A DNA stretch of 64,000 nucleotides from Mesorhizobium sp. M7A.F.Ca.US.008.03.1.1 (GTDB taxonomy: Bacteria > Pseudomonadota > Alphaproteobacteria > Rhizobiales > Rhizobiaceae): contig NZ_RZRU01000019.1 of assembly GCF_003997495.1 (NCBI RefSeq), forward strand, positions 62,001-126,000, written 5' to 3'. How positions within the stretch are numbered: position 1 is the first letter of the stretch; every line of letters starts with the position of its first letter. Shown one piece after another: positions 1 through 8,279 of the stretch. A model generated the notes under the pieces. It saw only the letters and a program-made list of their open reading frames with translations, was not told the origin of the DNA and made no database searches. Made by a program: the position numbers and the translations under genes.

Positions 1-634
1 TAATGATGGCGTGCTTGTACATGGTGTCGCCGCGCAGTGCGCCGTCATAAGGTTCGTTGTCGCCGACGACGAGGTTCTTGTCCTCCGCCAGCATGTCGAT
101 CAGCGGCCGCGCCACGCGGTCGTCGAGGTCCCACAGGATGCCGACGTGCCAAGGACGCTGGATTCCTTGCATGGCAGGAGTGAAGGAATGCACCGAGAAG
201 ATGAAGGGCGCCTGGGCGGAAGCCTGTGCGACCGAGGCGATCATGGCGCCGACGGCGTCGTGATAGGGCCGGTAGAACCTGTCGAGCCGCCTCTCGCGCT
301 CCTCGGCAGCGATGGGGTAGTTCCCAGGTACGACGGTGCCGTCATAAAGCTGGCGAATGAGCGTCGGGTCGTCTTCGCCGCGATTGGGATCGATCAGCAA
401 CCGCGAAAAATTGGCGAGCACCGCCGGCACGCCGAGCAGGGCAGCCAGTTCGCGCGTCACCGCCTCGACGCCGATGTCATAGGCGATGTGGCGGTCGAAC
501 TCGGCTGAGGGCAGGCCGAGGCTGCCGTAGTCGTCGGGCAGGTCGCGACGGGCGTGATCGCCCAACAGCACGATGCCTCGCCTGCGGTCGCCCTCGATGA
601 TGTCGAAAGGCGCGAAAACTGTGGATCGGGTCAT
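1..634 (-). CDS. N-formylglutamate amidohydrolase, C-terminus cut by window edge
   Basis: Reading leftward from the ATG the protein begins MTRSTVFAPFD and runs off the left edge with no stop, giving about 211 residues. It carries features of the N-formylglutamate amidohydrolase family (PF05013): a GDHARRDLP stretch near residue 27 and an HSFTPAMQG stretch near residue 148. These enzymes release formate and glutamate from N-formylglutamate, the last step of one histidine-degradation route, and distant members act on other formylated amino acids. It is divergent from the DUF1036-pyk pair, with about 200 bases between. The family call is fairly firm; the substrate is inferred from the family. 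Confidence 0.8.
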   Translation of the reverse strand, partial: MTRSTVFAPFDIIEGDRRRGIVLLGDHARRDLPDDYGSLGLPSAEFDRHIAYDIGVEAVTRELAALLGVPAVLANFSRLLIDPNRGEDDPTLIRQLYDGTVVPGNYPIAAEERERRLDRFYRPYHDAVGAMIASVAQASAQAPFIFSVHSFTPAMQGIQRPWHVGILWDLDDRVARPLIDMLAEDKNLVVGDNEPYDGALRGDTMYKHAII

Positions 635-849
635 TGGCGGGGAATGGTCTGTTCGCTGGCTTCCGGGGAGGGTGCTATCGTCATTCCACGAAGACGACGC
701 TTGCGCAATGCCGTTGTTTGGCCAAGGTTTCCCGGGAAATCTGGCACAAGTCGGCGAGTTGTGCGCCGGAGCCTTTCTAAATCGATTGGAATTGGACAAA
801 ACGGTGCGTTGACATGCGCCCGGACTTTTCCGAAAAGGGGCGCAGAGAG

Positions 850-1368
850 ATGCTGATGTGGTTTTTGAGGGGTTTTCGGATGAGTTCCGCCGGCGGGCAG
901 CGCATGCGCTCTGCCTTTGCCATGCCGCTCCTCACTCTTGCGATCGGCCTGTCGGCGATGGTCGTGGCTTCGCCGGCGCGCGCCGATTTCCGCGTCTGCA
1001 ACGCCACGCAGAACCTGGTCGGCGTCGGCATCGGCTATCGCGCCAAGGCCGGGTGGATCACCGAAGGCTGGTGGCACATCGAGGGATCGAGCTGCAAGAC
1101 GCTGATCGAAGGGCCGCTGTCATCAAGGTTTTACTATCTTTATGCAGAAGACGCCGAACGCGGTGGACGCTGGGACGGCCCGATCAACATGTGCGTGGCT
1201 GAAAAAGAGTTCAAGATCGCAGGCGTAACCGACTGCGTCGCCCGGGGCTTCCAGCGCGCCGGATTCCAGGAATATGACACGGGCGAACAGGCAAGCTGGA
1301 TGGTCCAGCTGACCGATGAGTCCACAACGGGAGGCGCTCCAGCCGCCCCGGGAACAAACAGTCAATGA
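850..1368 (+). CDS. DUF1036 family exported protein
   Basis: This is a 172-residue protein with an N-terminal hydrophobic signal (about residues 21-48, ending ASPARADF), then a compact domain starting FRVCNAT and containing GWWHIEGSSC, FYYLYAEDA and MCV. That is the DUF1036 pattern of a small Cys-containing secreted domain of unknown function found mainly in Alphaproteobacteria. An ATG 36 bases upstream is in frame, but the GAGAG just before the chosen ATG favours this start; internal ATGs at 880 and 904 are also possible. The stop overlaps the pyruvate kinase start (ATGA), so the two are probably translationally coupled. Confidence 0.75.
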   Translation: MLMWFLRGFRMSSAGGQRMRSAFAMPLLTLAIGLSAMVVASPARADFRVCNATQNLVGVGIGYRAKAGWITEGWWHIEGSSCKTLIEGPLSSRFYYLYAEDAERGGRWDGPINMCVAEKEFKIAGVTDCVARGFQRAGFQEYDTGEQASWMVQLTDESTTGGAPAAPGTNSQ

Positions 1369-2801
1369 GACGTAGCCGCAAGGTCAAGATCCTAGCCACC
1401 ATCGGTCCGGCCTCCTCCTCGGAGGAGATGCTGAAGAAACTGTTCGAAGCGGGCGCCGATGTGTTCCGCATCAACATGAGCCATACCGACCATGAACTGA
1501 TGCGCACGCTGGTCGGACGCATCCGCGCTGTCGAGGAAGCCGTTGGCCGGCCGATCGGCATCCTCGCCGATCTGCAAGGGCCAAAGCTCCGCGTCGGCAA
1601 GTTCGCCAACGGCAAGGAAGTGCTGACGCAAGGCCAGACCTTCACCCTCGACGACAATCCCGAGCCCGGCACCTCGACCAGGGTCTATCTGCCGCACCCG
1701 GAAATCCTGAGCTCGGTCGAAGCCGGCCATCGCCTGCTGATCGACGATGGCAAGCTCGAGTTGAAGGCGGTGAAGAGCGACGGCAAGTCGATCGTCTGCA
1801 CCGTCGTCGCCGGCACCACGATTTCCGACAAGAAAGGCGTCAGCCTGCCCGACACCGACCTGCCGGTCGGCGCGCTGACCGAGAAGGACCGCAAGGATCT
1901 CGATGCCGTGCTGGCCACAGGCGTCGACTGGGTGGCGCTGTCTTTCGTGCAACGGCCGGAGGATCTGGCCGAAGCGCGCAAGATCGCCCGCGGCCGGGCG
2001 CTGATCATGGCCAAGATCGAGAAGCCGCAGGCTGTCGCCCGGCTGGCCGAAATCATCGAACTGTCCGACGCGCTGATGGTCGCCCGCGGCGATCTCGGCG
2101 TCGAGATGCCGCTCGAGGCGGTGCCCGGCATCCAGAAGCAGATCACGCGCGCCGCACGCCGCGCCGGCAAGCCGGTGGTGGTTGCAACGCAGATGCTGGA
2201 ATCGATGATCACGGCACCGGTGCCGACCCGCGCCGAGGTCTCGGATGTTTCGATCGCCGTCTTCGAAGGTGCCGATGCCATCATGCTGTCGGCGGAATCG
2301 GCGGCGGGTGCCTATCCCGTCGAGGCCGTGGCAATGATGAACCGTATCGCCACCAAGGTCGAAACCGATCCGACCTATGCCGGCATCATCAACGCGCAGC
2401 GCTCCGAGCCGGAAGCGACCGGTGCCGACGCCATTTCGCTGGCCGCGCGCGAGATCGCCGAAACGCTGAAGCTGTCGGCGATCATCACCTACACCGCATC
2501 AGGCACCACAGGCCTGCGCGCCGCCCGCGAGCGGCCGCAAGTGCCGATCATCGCGCTGTCGCCGATCCTCAACACGGCGCGGCGGCTGTCGCTTTTGTGG
2601 GGCACGCATTGCGTCGTCTCACCCGACGCCGTCGACCTCGACGACATGGTCAATCGCGCCTGCCGCATCGCCTTCGACGAAGGCTTCGGCAAGCCGGGCG
2701 ACCGCGTCATCATCACTGCGGGCGTACCGCTGCGGACACCGGGTTCGACCAACATGCTGCGCATCGCCTATATCGGCTCGGACACACAAGTCAGCCGCTA
2801 G
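1365..2801 (+). CDS. pyk: Pyruvate kinase
   Basis: At 478 residues this is normal for bacterial pyruvate kinase, which turns phosphoenolpyruvate and ADP into pyruvate and ATP at the end of glycolysis in the cytosol. The N-terminal KILATIGPASSS, the INMSH loop, DLQGPKLRVG, the active-site IMAKIEKPQA lysine and glutamate, VARGDLGVEM and ATQMLESM are all in family order. A C-terminal regulatory domain with an SGTTG effector-site-like loop follows. It overlaps the DUF1036 gene by four bases, a layout that looks like a rhizobial core pair. No defect is visible. Confidence 0.97.
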   Translation: MRRSRKVKILATIGPASSSEEMLKKLFEAGADVFRINMSHTDHELMRTLVGRIRAVEEAVGRPIGILADLQGPKLRVGKFANGKEVLTQGQTFTLDDNPEPGTSTRVYLPHPEILSSVEAGHRLLIDDGKLELKAVKSDGKSIVCTVVAGTTISDKKGVSLPDTDLPVGALTEKDRKDLDAVLATGVDWVALSFVQRPEDLAEARKIARGRALIMAKIEKPQAVARLAEIIELSDALMVARGDLGVEMPLEAVPGIQKQITRAARRAGKPVVVATQMLESMITAPVPTRAEVSDVSIAVFEGADAIMLSAESAAGAYPVEAVAMMNRIATKVETDPTYAGIINAQRSEPEATGADAISLAAREIAETLKLSAIITYTASGTTGLRAARERPQVPIIALSPILNTARRLSLLWGTHCVVSPDAVDLDDMVNRACRIAFDEGFGKPGDRVIITAGVPLRTPGSTNMLRIAYIGSDTQVSR

Positions 2802-2809
2802 ATTCCAAA

Positions 2810-2845
2810 AGCGTGTCGCCTCTGAACGGATTCAGGCGACCCGCT
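2810..2845. terminator. Hairpin after pyk, possibly its terminator
   Basis: GTCGCCT pairs with AGGCGAC around a short loop, with an outer AGCG/CGCT extension broken by one mismatch. It lies eight bases after the pyk stop. There is no T-run, so it may equally be part of the dispersed repeat that follows immediately. Confidence 0.4.
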
Positions 2846-2846
2846 T

Positions 2847-2915
2847 TAGAGCAGTTCTAGGAAAAGTGTGAAGCGGTTTTCCGTCTAGAATTGCGTCTAA
2901 ACAAAGAGTTAGAGC
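2847..2915 (+). repeat. Dispersed intergenic repeat, family A copy 1
   Basis: The core GGAAAAGTGTGAAGCGGTTT plus TCC is identical to an inverted copy at 5635-5728. The similarity continues as GAATTGCGTC, ACAAAGAG and TAGAGC at the far end. In this copy the two blocks are separated by only a few bases, whereas copy 2 has about 20 more in the middle. It lies in the convergent gap between pyk and an alpha/beta hydrolase. Short mosaic repeats of this sort are common in rhizobial intergenic DNA; no coding function is apparent. Confidence 0.75.
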
Positions 2916-2945
2916 AGCTCGCCGTTTCCGTGAAACGGTGAAACT

Positions 2946-4010
2946 CTAGGTCGGCGCGAGTTCGGCCTGCGGCAGCTTGATATCGGCGCATCTGCCGGCG
3001 CCGTAGGCGTCGCCGGCGATGCGCGCCTCCACTGCCGTTGCCATCGCCTGCAGGTCTATACTCTTGCCGGCGACCTTCTCGATGGCGCCGACGGTCAGGT
3101 CGGGCGCGATCCAGTCTGGCTTGTGACCGAGATTGTGCACCCAGACGAGTTCGGCGCCGGCAATGTCGCGCGCTAGGCCGACCGAATGGATATGTGCGTA
3201 GACCACCTTGTCGCGATCGCCTGAAATGACCACGGTTGGCGCCTTGATCTCGTTGTAGCGCGGTGCGGCGCCGAGGGCATAGCGATAGAGCCCGGCGACA
3301 TCGGTGGCGTTGGCACGAAAGGCTGTTGGTCGCAGCACCAGCGGGATAGAGGCCATTCTGATATAATTGTCCGGCACCTTGTTGGGCGAGAAAACGCAGG
3401 TGGTGGCGTCGGCCATCTGCAGTGTACCGGCCGGATAGGTCAGCGTCTCGGAAAACAGCCGGCCGAGCACCGGCATGGTGGTCAGATCGTAGTACCAGGC
3501 GGTTGCGCCGCCCGGCCATGGGTGGGTCGCCGGTGCGAGGAAGACCAGTCCAAGTGTCTTGTCTGGATGCTCGCGGCCAAAGGCCGATGTCACCACGCCG
3601 CCGAAGGAATGGCCGACGATGACAGCCTTCCTGATGCCGAGATGGTCCATCAGCGCGGCAATGGTGTTGGCCTGCGCCAACGGGTTCTCGTTGTTGGCGC
3701 CGCGACCCGACCAGCCGTGGCCTGGCCGGTCGAAGAACAGCATTTCGGCGCGGCCTTCGAGCAAGGGACGCAGCGGCAGCATCTGGTCCTTGAGGTTGGC
3801 GCTGGCGCCGTGGATGAAGACGATCGGCGGCAGCTCGGCATTGGCGGGTGCCGGAACATGGACATAGTGGATGCGGGCGCCGTCGATGTCGGCGAACTCG
3901 CCGATCGGCGGATTGCGGCGCTCGATCAGCCATGAGCCGACGCGGGTGACGCCGACAAAGCCGAAAACAAGCGCCATCAGGAAGGCAAGGGCGGCGTAGA
4001 TCAGGTTCAT
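2946..4010 (-). CDS. Membrane-anchored alpha/beta hydrolase
   Basis: This 354-residue protein begins with one hydrophobic segment (about residues 4-25) that should anchor it in the inner membrane. The alpha/beta hydrolase fold follows: IVFIHGAS (oxyanion-hole region), FDRPGHGWS, the nucleophile elbow GHSFGG near residue 152, a candidate acid in VISGDRDKV and a candidate histidine in HNLGHKPDW. All three members of the triad can therefore be placed. Substrate is unknown; the family includes esterases, epoxide hydrolases and haloperoxidase-like enzymes. It is convergent with pyk and in the same direction as the next two genes. Confidence 0.8.
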   Translation of the reverse strand: MNLIYAALAFLMALVFGFVGVTRVGSWLIERRNPPIGEFADIDGARIHYVHVPAPANAELPPIVFIHGASANLKDQMLPLRPLLEGRAEMLFFDRPGHGWSGRGANNENPLAQANTIAALMDHLGIRKAVIVGHSFGGVVTSAFGREHPDKTLGLVFLAPATHPWPGGATAWYYDLTTMPVLGRLFSETLTYPAGTLQMADATTCVFSPNKVPDNYIRMASIPLVLRPTAFRANATDVAGLYRYALGAAPRYNEIKAPTVVISGDRDKVVYAHIHSVGLARDIAGAELVWVHNLGHKPDWIAPDLTVGAIEKVAGKSIDLQAMATAVEARIAGDAYGAGRCADIKLPQAELAPT

Positions 4011-4106
4011 GGGGGAGATACGGAGGTGGAGGGGATAAGTTGTAGGGGAGGAGGGGAGTGTTCCGCAGGTACAATCTGCCCCTACCGCCTTACTCCCCTG
4101 GAGTAA

Positions 4107-4712
4107 TCAAATGCCTTCACCGGCAAGCTCTTCCGAAATCGTGCCGACCTGGTCCTGAGCGCTGCGCATCATCGGATAGATGGCCAGCACCTTCTGCCAG
4201 GCCTCGAGCGCCGATTGCTTGTGGCCGGTCAGCGCCATGATCTGCGCCAGTCCGGACAGCGCACCGAAATGGCGCGGCTCGAGCTGCAGCGTATGGTCGA
4301 TGTCGGACATCGACTTGCCGTAGTTCTTCATCATGAAATGGACGGTGGCACGCCGGTTCCAGCCTTCGGCGTAAGTCGGCTGCAAAGTCACCACCTGGTC
4401 GAGGAAATCGAGCGCGACGTCGAACTTCTGGCCCTCGACGGCTTTTTGCGACCATTGCATCATCAGGTCGATCGAGGCGCTGCCGGATTGCGACCACTCG
4501 CTCCAGATGCTGCCGGCGATGCGCTCGGCAGCCTTTTCGTTGCGCTCGCGTTTCAGATCGCTGAACAACTGGTCGAGGCGGGCTTGTTTCGTCGTTGCGG
4601 CGGGCGGCGCGTCCTGAGTGGTCGGCGGCGCGACAGCATCATCCGCCCATGCCGGGTCATAAATGACGCCGGAAACAAGCAGAGATGTCAAAAATGCAAA
4701 AAGAATCCGCAT
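4107..4712 (-). CDS. Exported tetratricopeptide-repeat protein
   Basis: The 201-residue product starts with a signal peptide (MRILFAFLTSLLVSGV, likely cleaved near AWADD). A proline/alanine linker and two to three TPR-like helix pairs follow; the clearest is around residues 105-175, with patterns such as YAEGWNRRATVHFMMKNY and SALEAWQKVLAIYP. TPR proteins scaffold protein complexes, and this one should act in the periplasm. Homologous small periplasmic TPR proteins are widespread in rhizobia without a settled role. It ends about 100 bases before the hydrolase start. Confidence 0.75.
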   Translation of the reverse strand: MRILFAFLTSLLVSGVIYDPAWADDAVAPPTTQDAPPAATTKQARLDQLFSDLKRERNEKAAERIAGSIWSEWSQSGSASIDLMMQWSQKAVEGQKFDVALDFLDQVVTLQPTYAEGWNRRATVHFMMKNYGKSMSDIDHTLQLEPRHFGALSGLAQIMALTGHKQSALEAWQKVLAIYPMMRSAQDQVGTISEELAGEGI

Positions 4713-4824
4713 CGCCGGACTCTAGTCCCGGGCGGCGGAACGTCAAACTGAATTTGGCGTGAAAATGCCGGCAGGCGGCAACAAGCATCAAATGGGCGGA
4801 GGCAACAGCCTCCTGCCCGAAAAC

Positions 4825-4950
4825 TCAGCCCTGGCGTGCCTTGTAGCGCGGGGCGGTCTTGTTGATGATGTAGACGCGGCCCTTGCGGCGAACCAACTGG
4901 TTGTCGCGGTGACGCGCCTTCAGCGCCTTGAGCGAATTCTTGATCTTCAT
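4825..4950 (-). CDS. rpmJ: 50S ribosomal protein L36
   Basis: This 41-residue, strongly basic protein begins [16 protein letters not shown] and ends APRYKARQG, the alphaproteobacterial long form of L36. It is a structural protein of the large subunit. The form lacks the full zinc-binding Cys/His set of the short type (only His14 is obvious), typical of the C-minus L36 paralogues. It stands alone as a single gene, as is usual in rhizobia. The purine-rich CAGGCAAGACC before the ATG is a plausible ribosome binding site. Confidence 0.93.
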   Translation of the reverse strand: MKIKNSLKALKARHRDNQLVRRKGRVYIINKTAPRYKARQG

Positions 4951-4991
4951 GGTCTTGCCTGTCGGTGTGGACCCGGTTGGGTCGAAATTTT

Positions 4992-5015
4992 AAGGCGCGC
5001 CAGAAGACGCGCCTT
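4992..5015. other. Hairpin in the rpmJ leader region
   Basis: AAGGCGCG and CGCGCCTT form a perfect 8-bp stem with an 8-base loop about 40 bases upstream of the L36 start. It may be a leader structure or a terminator for a transcript not identified here. No further support is visible. Confidence 0.35.
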
Positions 5016-5190
5016 TGAACTGTGGGTGGCTCATAAACGAGGAGCCTTGTCCCTGTCAACCGCAAGCGTGCTCCATAGCGGCTGTGAATCATCCCTGTCA
5101 TCAATTATCAGCCATGTCGGCCTTGCGGCATTGCGCGGCCCTGGGCCGGCTGGGATGATGCGGTCGCCGTGAAGTGATTTGGAGAAAACC

Positions 5191-5613
5191 ATGCGCCGAA
5201 TGTTCCTGTCCGCCTGCCTTGCCCTCCTGGCGGCAGCTTCGGTTGCTCGCGCGCAGGAATGCGACCGCTCCGACGACAGCCAGCAGATGATGAACATCTG
5301 TGCCGGCGAAGACTATCAGGCGGCCGACGCCAGGCTCAACAAGGCCTATCAGGACCTCACCAGCTCGGATGATGCCGACGGCAAGAGATTGTTACAAGTG
5401 GCGCAACGCGCCTGGATCACCTTTCGCGATGCCGAGTGCGCGCATTCCACCGCCGCCAGCGAAGGTGGATCGATCCATTCGATGGAAGTTTCGCAATGCC
5501 TGACCAGATTGACCAATGATCGCGTCAAGCAGCTTGCTGCCGCAGCCAATTGCGAGGAAGGCGATGTGGGTTGTGCCAATCCAGGCGAGGACGAGAGCGA
5601 TGACGTGCAGTAG
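5191..5613 (+). CDS. LprI-like lysozyme-inhibitor domain protein (DUF1311)
   Basis: This 140-residue exported protein has a signal peptide (MRRMFLSACLALLAAASVARAQ) followed by the LprI/DUF1311 pattern: ECDRS, QQMMNICAG, the helix DARLNKAYQDL, QRAWITFRDAEC and a late Cys in SQCLTRLT. The domain is named for LprI, a mycobacterial lipoprotein that inhibits lysozyme, though most members are uncharacterised. The ATG was chosen because GGAGAAAACC precedes it; an in-frame TTG 12 bases upstream is less likely. The acidic tail (EDESDD) is unusual for the domain. Confidence 0.8.
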   Translation: MRRMFLSACLALLAAASVARAQECDRSDDSQQMMNICAGEDYQAADARLNKAYQDLTSSDDADGKRLLQVAQRAWITFRDAECAHSTAASEGGSIHSMEVSQCLTRLTNDRVKQLAAAANCEEGDVGCANPGEDESDDVQ

Positions 5614-5634
5614 GCAACCTTATGAGGCGCGACG

Positions 5635-5728
5635 GCTCTATCTCTTTGTTGTCTGACGCAATTCCCCAGGGAAAGCGCTATGCGGCTTACCCGGGAAAAC
5701 CGCTTCACACTTTTCCTGGAATTGCTTT
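5635..5728 (-). repeat. Dispersed intergenic repeat, family A copy 2, running into purK
   Basis: On the minus strand this matches the repeat after pyk: GCAATTCCAGGAAAAGTGTG, then AAGCGGTTTTCC, an extra stretch of about 20 bases, GAATTGCGTC and ACAAAGAGATAGAGC. The element overlaps the end of purK: its first block encodes the last residues KAIPGKV and the TGA stop. Confidence 0.75.
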
Positions 5729-6790
5729 AATCCGGGTGAAATGGCCCATCTTGCGGCCGGGACGTGCTTCGGCCTTGCCGTAGAGATGCAGCATCAGATC
5801 GGGCTCAGTGAGCAGGGCCGGAACGCGCAGCACATCGTCGCCGATCAGGTTCTCCATCACGCAGTCGGAGTGGCGGTCCGGGCCGCCGAGCGGCAGGCCT
5901 GCGATGGCGCGGATATGCTGCTCGAACTGCGAAACGATACAGGCGGCTTCCGTCCAATGGCCGGAATTGTGCACGCGCGGCGCGATCTCGTTGGCCAGCA
6001 GCGAGCCGTCGGCAAGCACGAAGAACTCGACGCCGATGACACCGACATAATTCAGCGCCGACAGGATCTTCGATGCGGCCGTTCGGGCGGCTTGCGCTGT
6101 TTCGGGCCTTATGCCGGCCGGCAAGGTCGATGTGTGGAGAATGCCGTTGCGATGCACATTCTCGGCCGGATCGTAGGCGACGACCGCGCCGTCCAGCCCG
6201 CGCGCGGCAATCACCGAAATCTCGCGCTCGAACGGCACGAAGGATTCCAGGATCAGCGGCACATTGCCCATCGCCTCGCAGGTACCTGCAAACCCTCCGG
6301 TTTCCATGTTGCGGAAGACGCGTTGGCCCTTGCCGTCATAGCCCATGCGGCGCGTCTTCAGGATGCCGCTGCCGTCGAATGCTTTCAGCGCCGCCGTCAG
6401 CTCGTCATCATTGTCGACGGCATGGAAATCCGCGGTGGCAATGCTGATGCCATTGAGGAATGTTTTTTCGCTCACCCGGTCTTGAGCCACTTCCAACGCC
6501 CGTGCCGGTGGATAGACCGGAACCTTGGCGGCCAGCGCGCTGGCGGCCCCGACCGGAACGTTCTCGAATTCGTAGGTGATGACCGAACTGACCACTGCCA
6601 GTTCGGCAAGGGCGGCCGGCTCGTCATAGGCGGCTGTTATCTGCCGGTTGGCGACCTGTGCCGCCGGGCAATCCGCTTGCGGCTCCAGCACCACGGTGCG
6701 GTAGCCGAGGCGGGCGGCGGCCATCGCCAGCATGCGACCGAGCTGGCCGCCGCCAATGATGCCGATCGTCGATCCGGCGGGCAGGCTCAC
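5705..6790 (-). CDS. purK: 5-(carboxyamino)imidazole ribonucleotide synthase
   Basis: A 361-residue ATP-grasp enzyme that carboxylates aminoimidazole ribonucleotide with bicarbonate and ATP in purine synthesis. The start [13 protein letters not shown] is the classic PurK signature. [15 protein letters not shown] (ATP-grasp loop), [10 protein letters not shown] and [14 protein letters not shown] are all present, so it should be active. The stop overlaps a dispersed repeat that appears to supply the last seven or so codons. The start overlaps purE by four bases, so purE is translated first and the two form an operon. The product passes directly to PurE. Confidence 0.96.
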   Translation of the reverse strand: MSLPAGSTIGIIGGGQLGRMLAMAAARLGYRTVVLEPQADCPAAQVANRQITAAYDEPAALAELAVVSSVITYEFENVPVGAASALAAKVPVYPPARALEVAQDRVSEKTFLNGISIATADFHAVDNDDELTAALKAFDGSGILKTRRMGYDGKGQRVFRNMETGGFAGTCEAMGNVPLILESFVPFEREISVIAARGLDGAVVAYDPAENVHRNGILHTSTLPAGIRPETAQAARTAASKILSALNYVGVIGVEFFVLADGSLLANEIAPRVHNSGHWTEAACIVSQFEQHIRAIAGLPLGGPDRHSDCVMENLIGDDVLRVPALLTEPDLMLHLYGKAEARPGRKMGHFTRIKAIPGKV

Positions 6791-7284
6791 GGCGTATCCG
6801 TCGGTTCGGCCGCGACCTTGGCGGTCTGCGCGGCGCGCCAGCCATCGAGGCGGACGGCAAGTTCGTTATCGTTCAGGGCCAGCACGGCGGCGGCCAGAAG
6901 GGCTGCGTTGGCGGCGCCGGCCTTGCCGATGGCCAGCGTGCCCACGGGAATGCCGGCCGGCATCTGGACAATGGACAGCAGCGAATCCTGCCCGGACAGC
7001 GCCTTCGATTCCACCGGCACGCCGAACACCGGCAGCGGCGTCATCGCCGCCGTCATGCCGGGCAGATGCGCGGCACCGCCGGCGCCGGCGATGATCACCT
7101 TGTAGCCGGCCGCCTTGGCGCCCTTGGCGAAATCATAGAGCCGGTCCGGTGTGCGATGCGCGGAGATGATCAGCCGCTTGTGCGGAATGCCCAGTGCCTC
7201 CAGCGTTTCGGCTGCATGGCGCATCGTCGCCCAGTCGGACTGGCTGCCCATGATGATGGCGACATCGGCGCGTTGATCGTCCAA
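6787..7284 (-). CDS. purE: 5-(carboxyamino)imidazole ribonucleotide mutase
   Basis: This product shows [23 protein letters not shown] and [11 protein letters not shown], the conserved class I PurE active-site segments. It moves the carboxyl group of N5-CAIR to give CAIR, using the product of PurK encoded just downstream. There is no ATG ahead of the conserved core, so a non-ATG start is needed. The TTG chosen here is preceded by CCGGGGAACACAGAC, a good ribosome binding site, and gives [14 protein letters not shown] (165 residues). An in-frame TTG at 7305 would add seven residues but has a weaker site. Confidence 0.94.
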   Translation of the reverse strand: MDDQRADVAIIMGSQSDWATMRHAAETLEALGIPHKRLIISAHRTPDRLYDFAKGAKAAGYKVIIAGAGGAAHLPGMTAAMTPLPVFGVPVESKALSGQDSLLSIVQMPAGIPVGTLAIGKAGAANAALLAAAVLALNDNELAVRLDGWRAAQTAKVAAEPTDTP

Positions 7285-7385
7285 GTCTGTGTTCCCCGGC
7301 GACAAAGGCGCGCCTTAGCGGAATTCGCGCCAAGCCGCAAGGATAGGCGGCCGCGACTGCGGTTTGGCAAGACGGAATCAGGCCA

Positions 7386-8279
7386 TCAGATGCTGTCGCG
7401 CTCGGCCTCGGGTGTCGAGACCAGCAAGGCCGAGGCCGCGTTGGCGGTGGTGACGGCGGCCTTCATGCCCTCTCCACGCGCAAGCCCCGCGGCCAGCGCA
7501 CCGACGAATTCATCGCCGGCGCCATGCGTGCTGGCGACCTTGACCGGGATGGCCGGCAGCACGAAGGCTTCGCCGGTCCGGTCGCAACAGGCGACGCCCT
7601 CACCTCCTGCCGTGACGATCGCCGCCGGATAGAGATCGGCCAGCCGCCGCGCCGCTTGCGCGGCCCCGTTGAGCGTCTCGACCACGGCCATGCCGGCCAG
7701 GAACTCCGCCTCGATGGCGTTGACCACCAATATGTCGACCAGCGCGATCAACCTGTCGGAGAGTTTGCGCGCCGGGGCCGCGTTGAGCACGACGCGGCCG
7801 CCCTGTGCTTTGACCGCGCGTGCTGCGGCAATGTTGGCTGCTTCCGGCACTTCGTTCTGCAACAAGAGCACCGCCGTTTGTGCCATCACATCGGAAGCCG
7901 AGGCAATGTCAGCATCGCCCAGCGTCAGATTGCTGCTCGAGACGATCACCGCGCCATAGTCGCCGCCTGCGTCGAAGATCGCCACGCTCATGCCCGAGCC
8001 GGCGCCAGCGGCCACCCGCACGAAGCGGCGGTCGATCCCGGCGCGATCGAGATTGGCCAGCAACGCCCGCCCGAAATCATCGTCGCCGACGGCGCCGATC
8101 ATCGCCGCGCGCACGCCGGCCCGCGCCGCCGAGACAGCCTGGTTGCCGCCCTTGCCGCCGCATTTCGGCTGCCAGGCATGGCCGGTCACCGTCTCGCCCT
8201 TGCGCGGGCGGTCGGGTGCGTCGACCATGATGTCGTAATGCAGGCTGCCGAAGACGGTGACCAGCGGCGTTGTCGTCAT
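7386..8279 (-). CDS. PfkB/ribokinase-family sugar kinase
   Basis: This 297-residue kinase has the ribokinase-family signature near the N-terminus (GGKGGNQAVSAARAG, about residues 41-55) and the catalytic anion-hole motif THGAGDEFVGALAAGL near residue 255, with the base Asp in GAGD. It should phosphorylate a sugar or sugar-like alcohol. It is the last gene of the leftward sugar operon and its ATG overlaps the stop of the RpiR regulator (ATGA). The substrate cannot be read from sequence; ribokinase-like and nucleoside or sugar-acid kinases share these motifs. Confidence 0.85.
   Translation of the reverse strand: MTTTPLVTVFGSLHYDIMVDAPDRPRKGETVTGHAWQPKCGGKGGNQAVSAARAGVRAAMIGAVGDDDFGRALLANLDRAGIDRRFVRVAAGAGSGMSVAIFDAGGDYGAVIVSSSNLTLGDADIASASDVMAQTAVLLLQNEVPEAANIAAARAVKAQGGRVVLNAAPARKLSDRLIALVDILVVNAIEAEFLAGMAVVETLNGAAQAARRLADLYPAAIVTAGGEGVACCDRTGEAFVLPAIPVKVASTHGAGDEFVGALAAGLARGEGMKAAVTTANAASALLVSTPEAERDSI

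Noticed and set aside
4992-5015. Riboswitch or ribosomal-protein leader before rpmJ
   Set aside because: Only a simple 8-bp stem is present; there is no further conserved structure that I can recognise.
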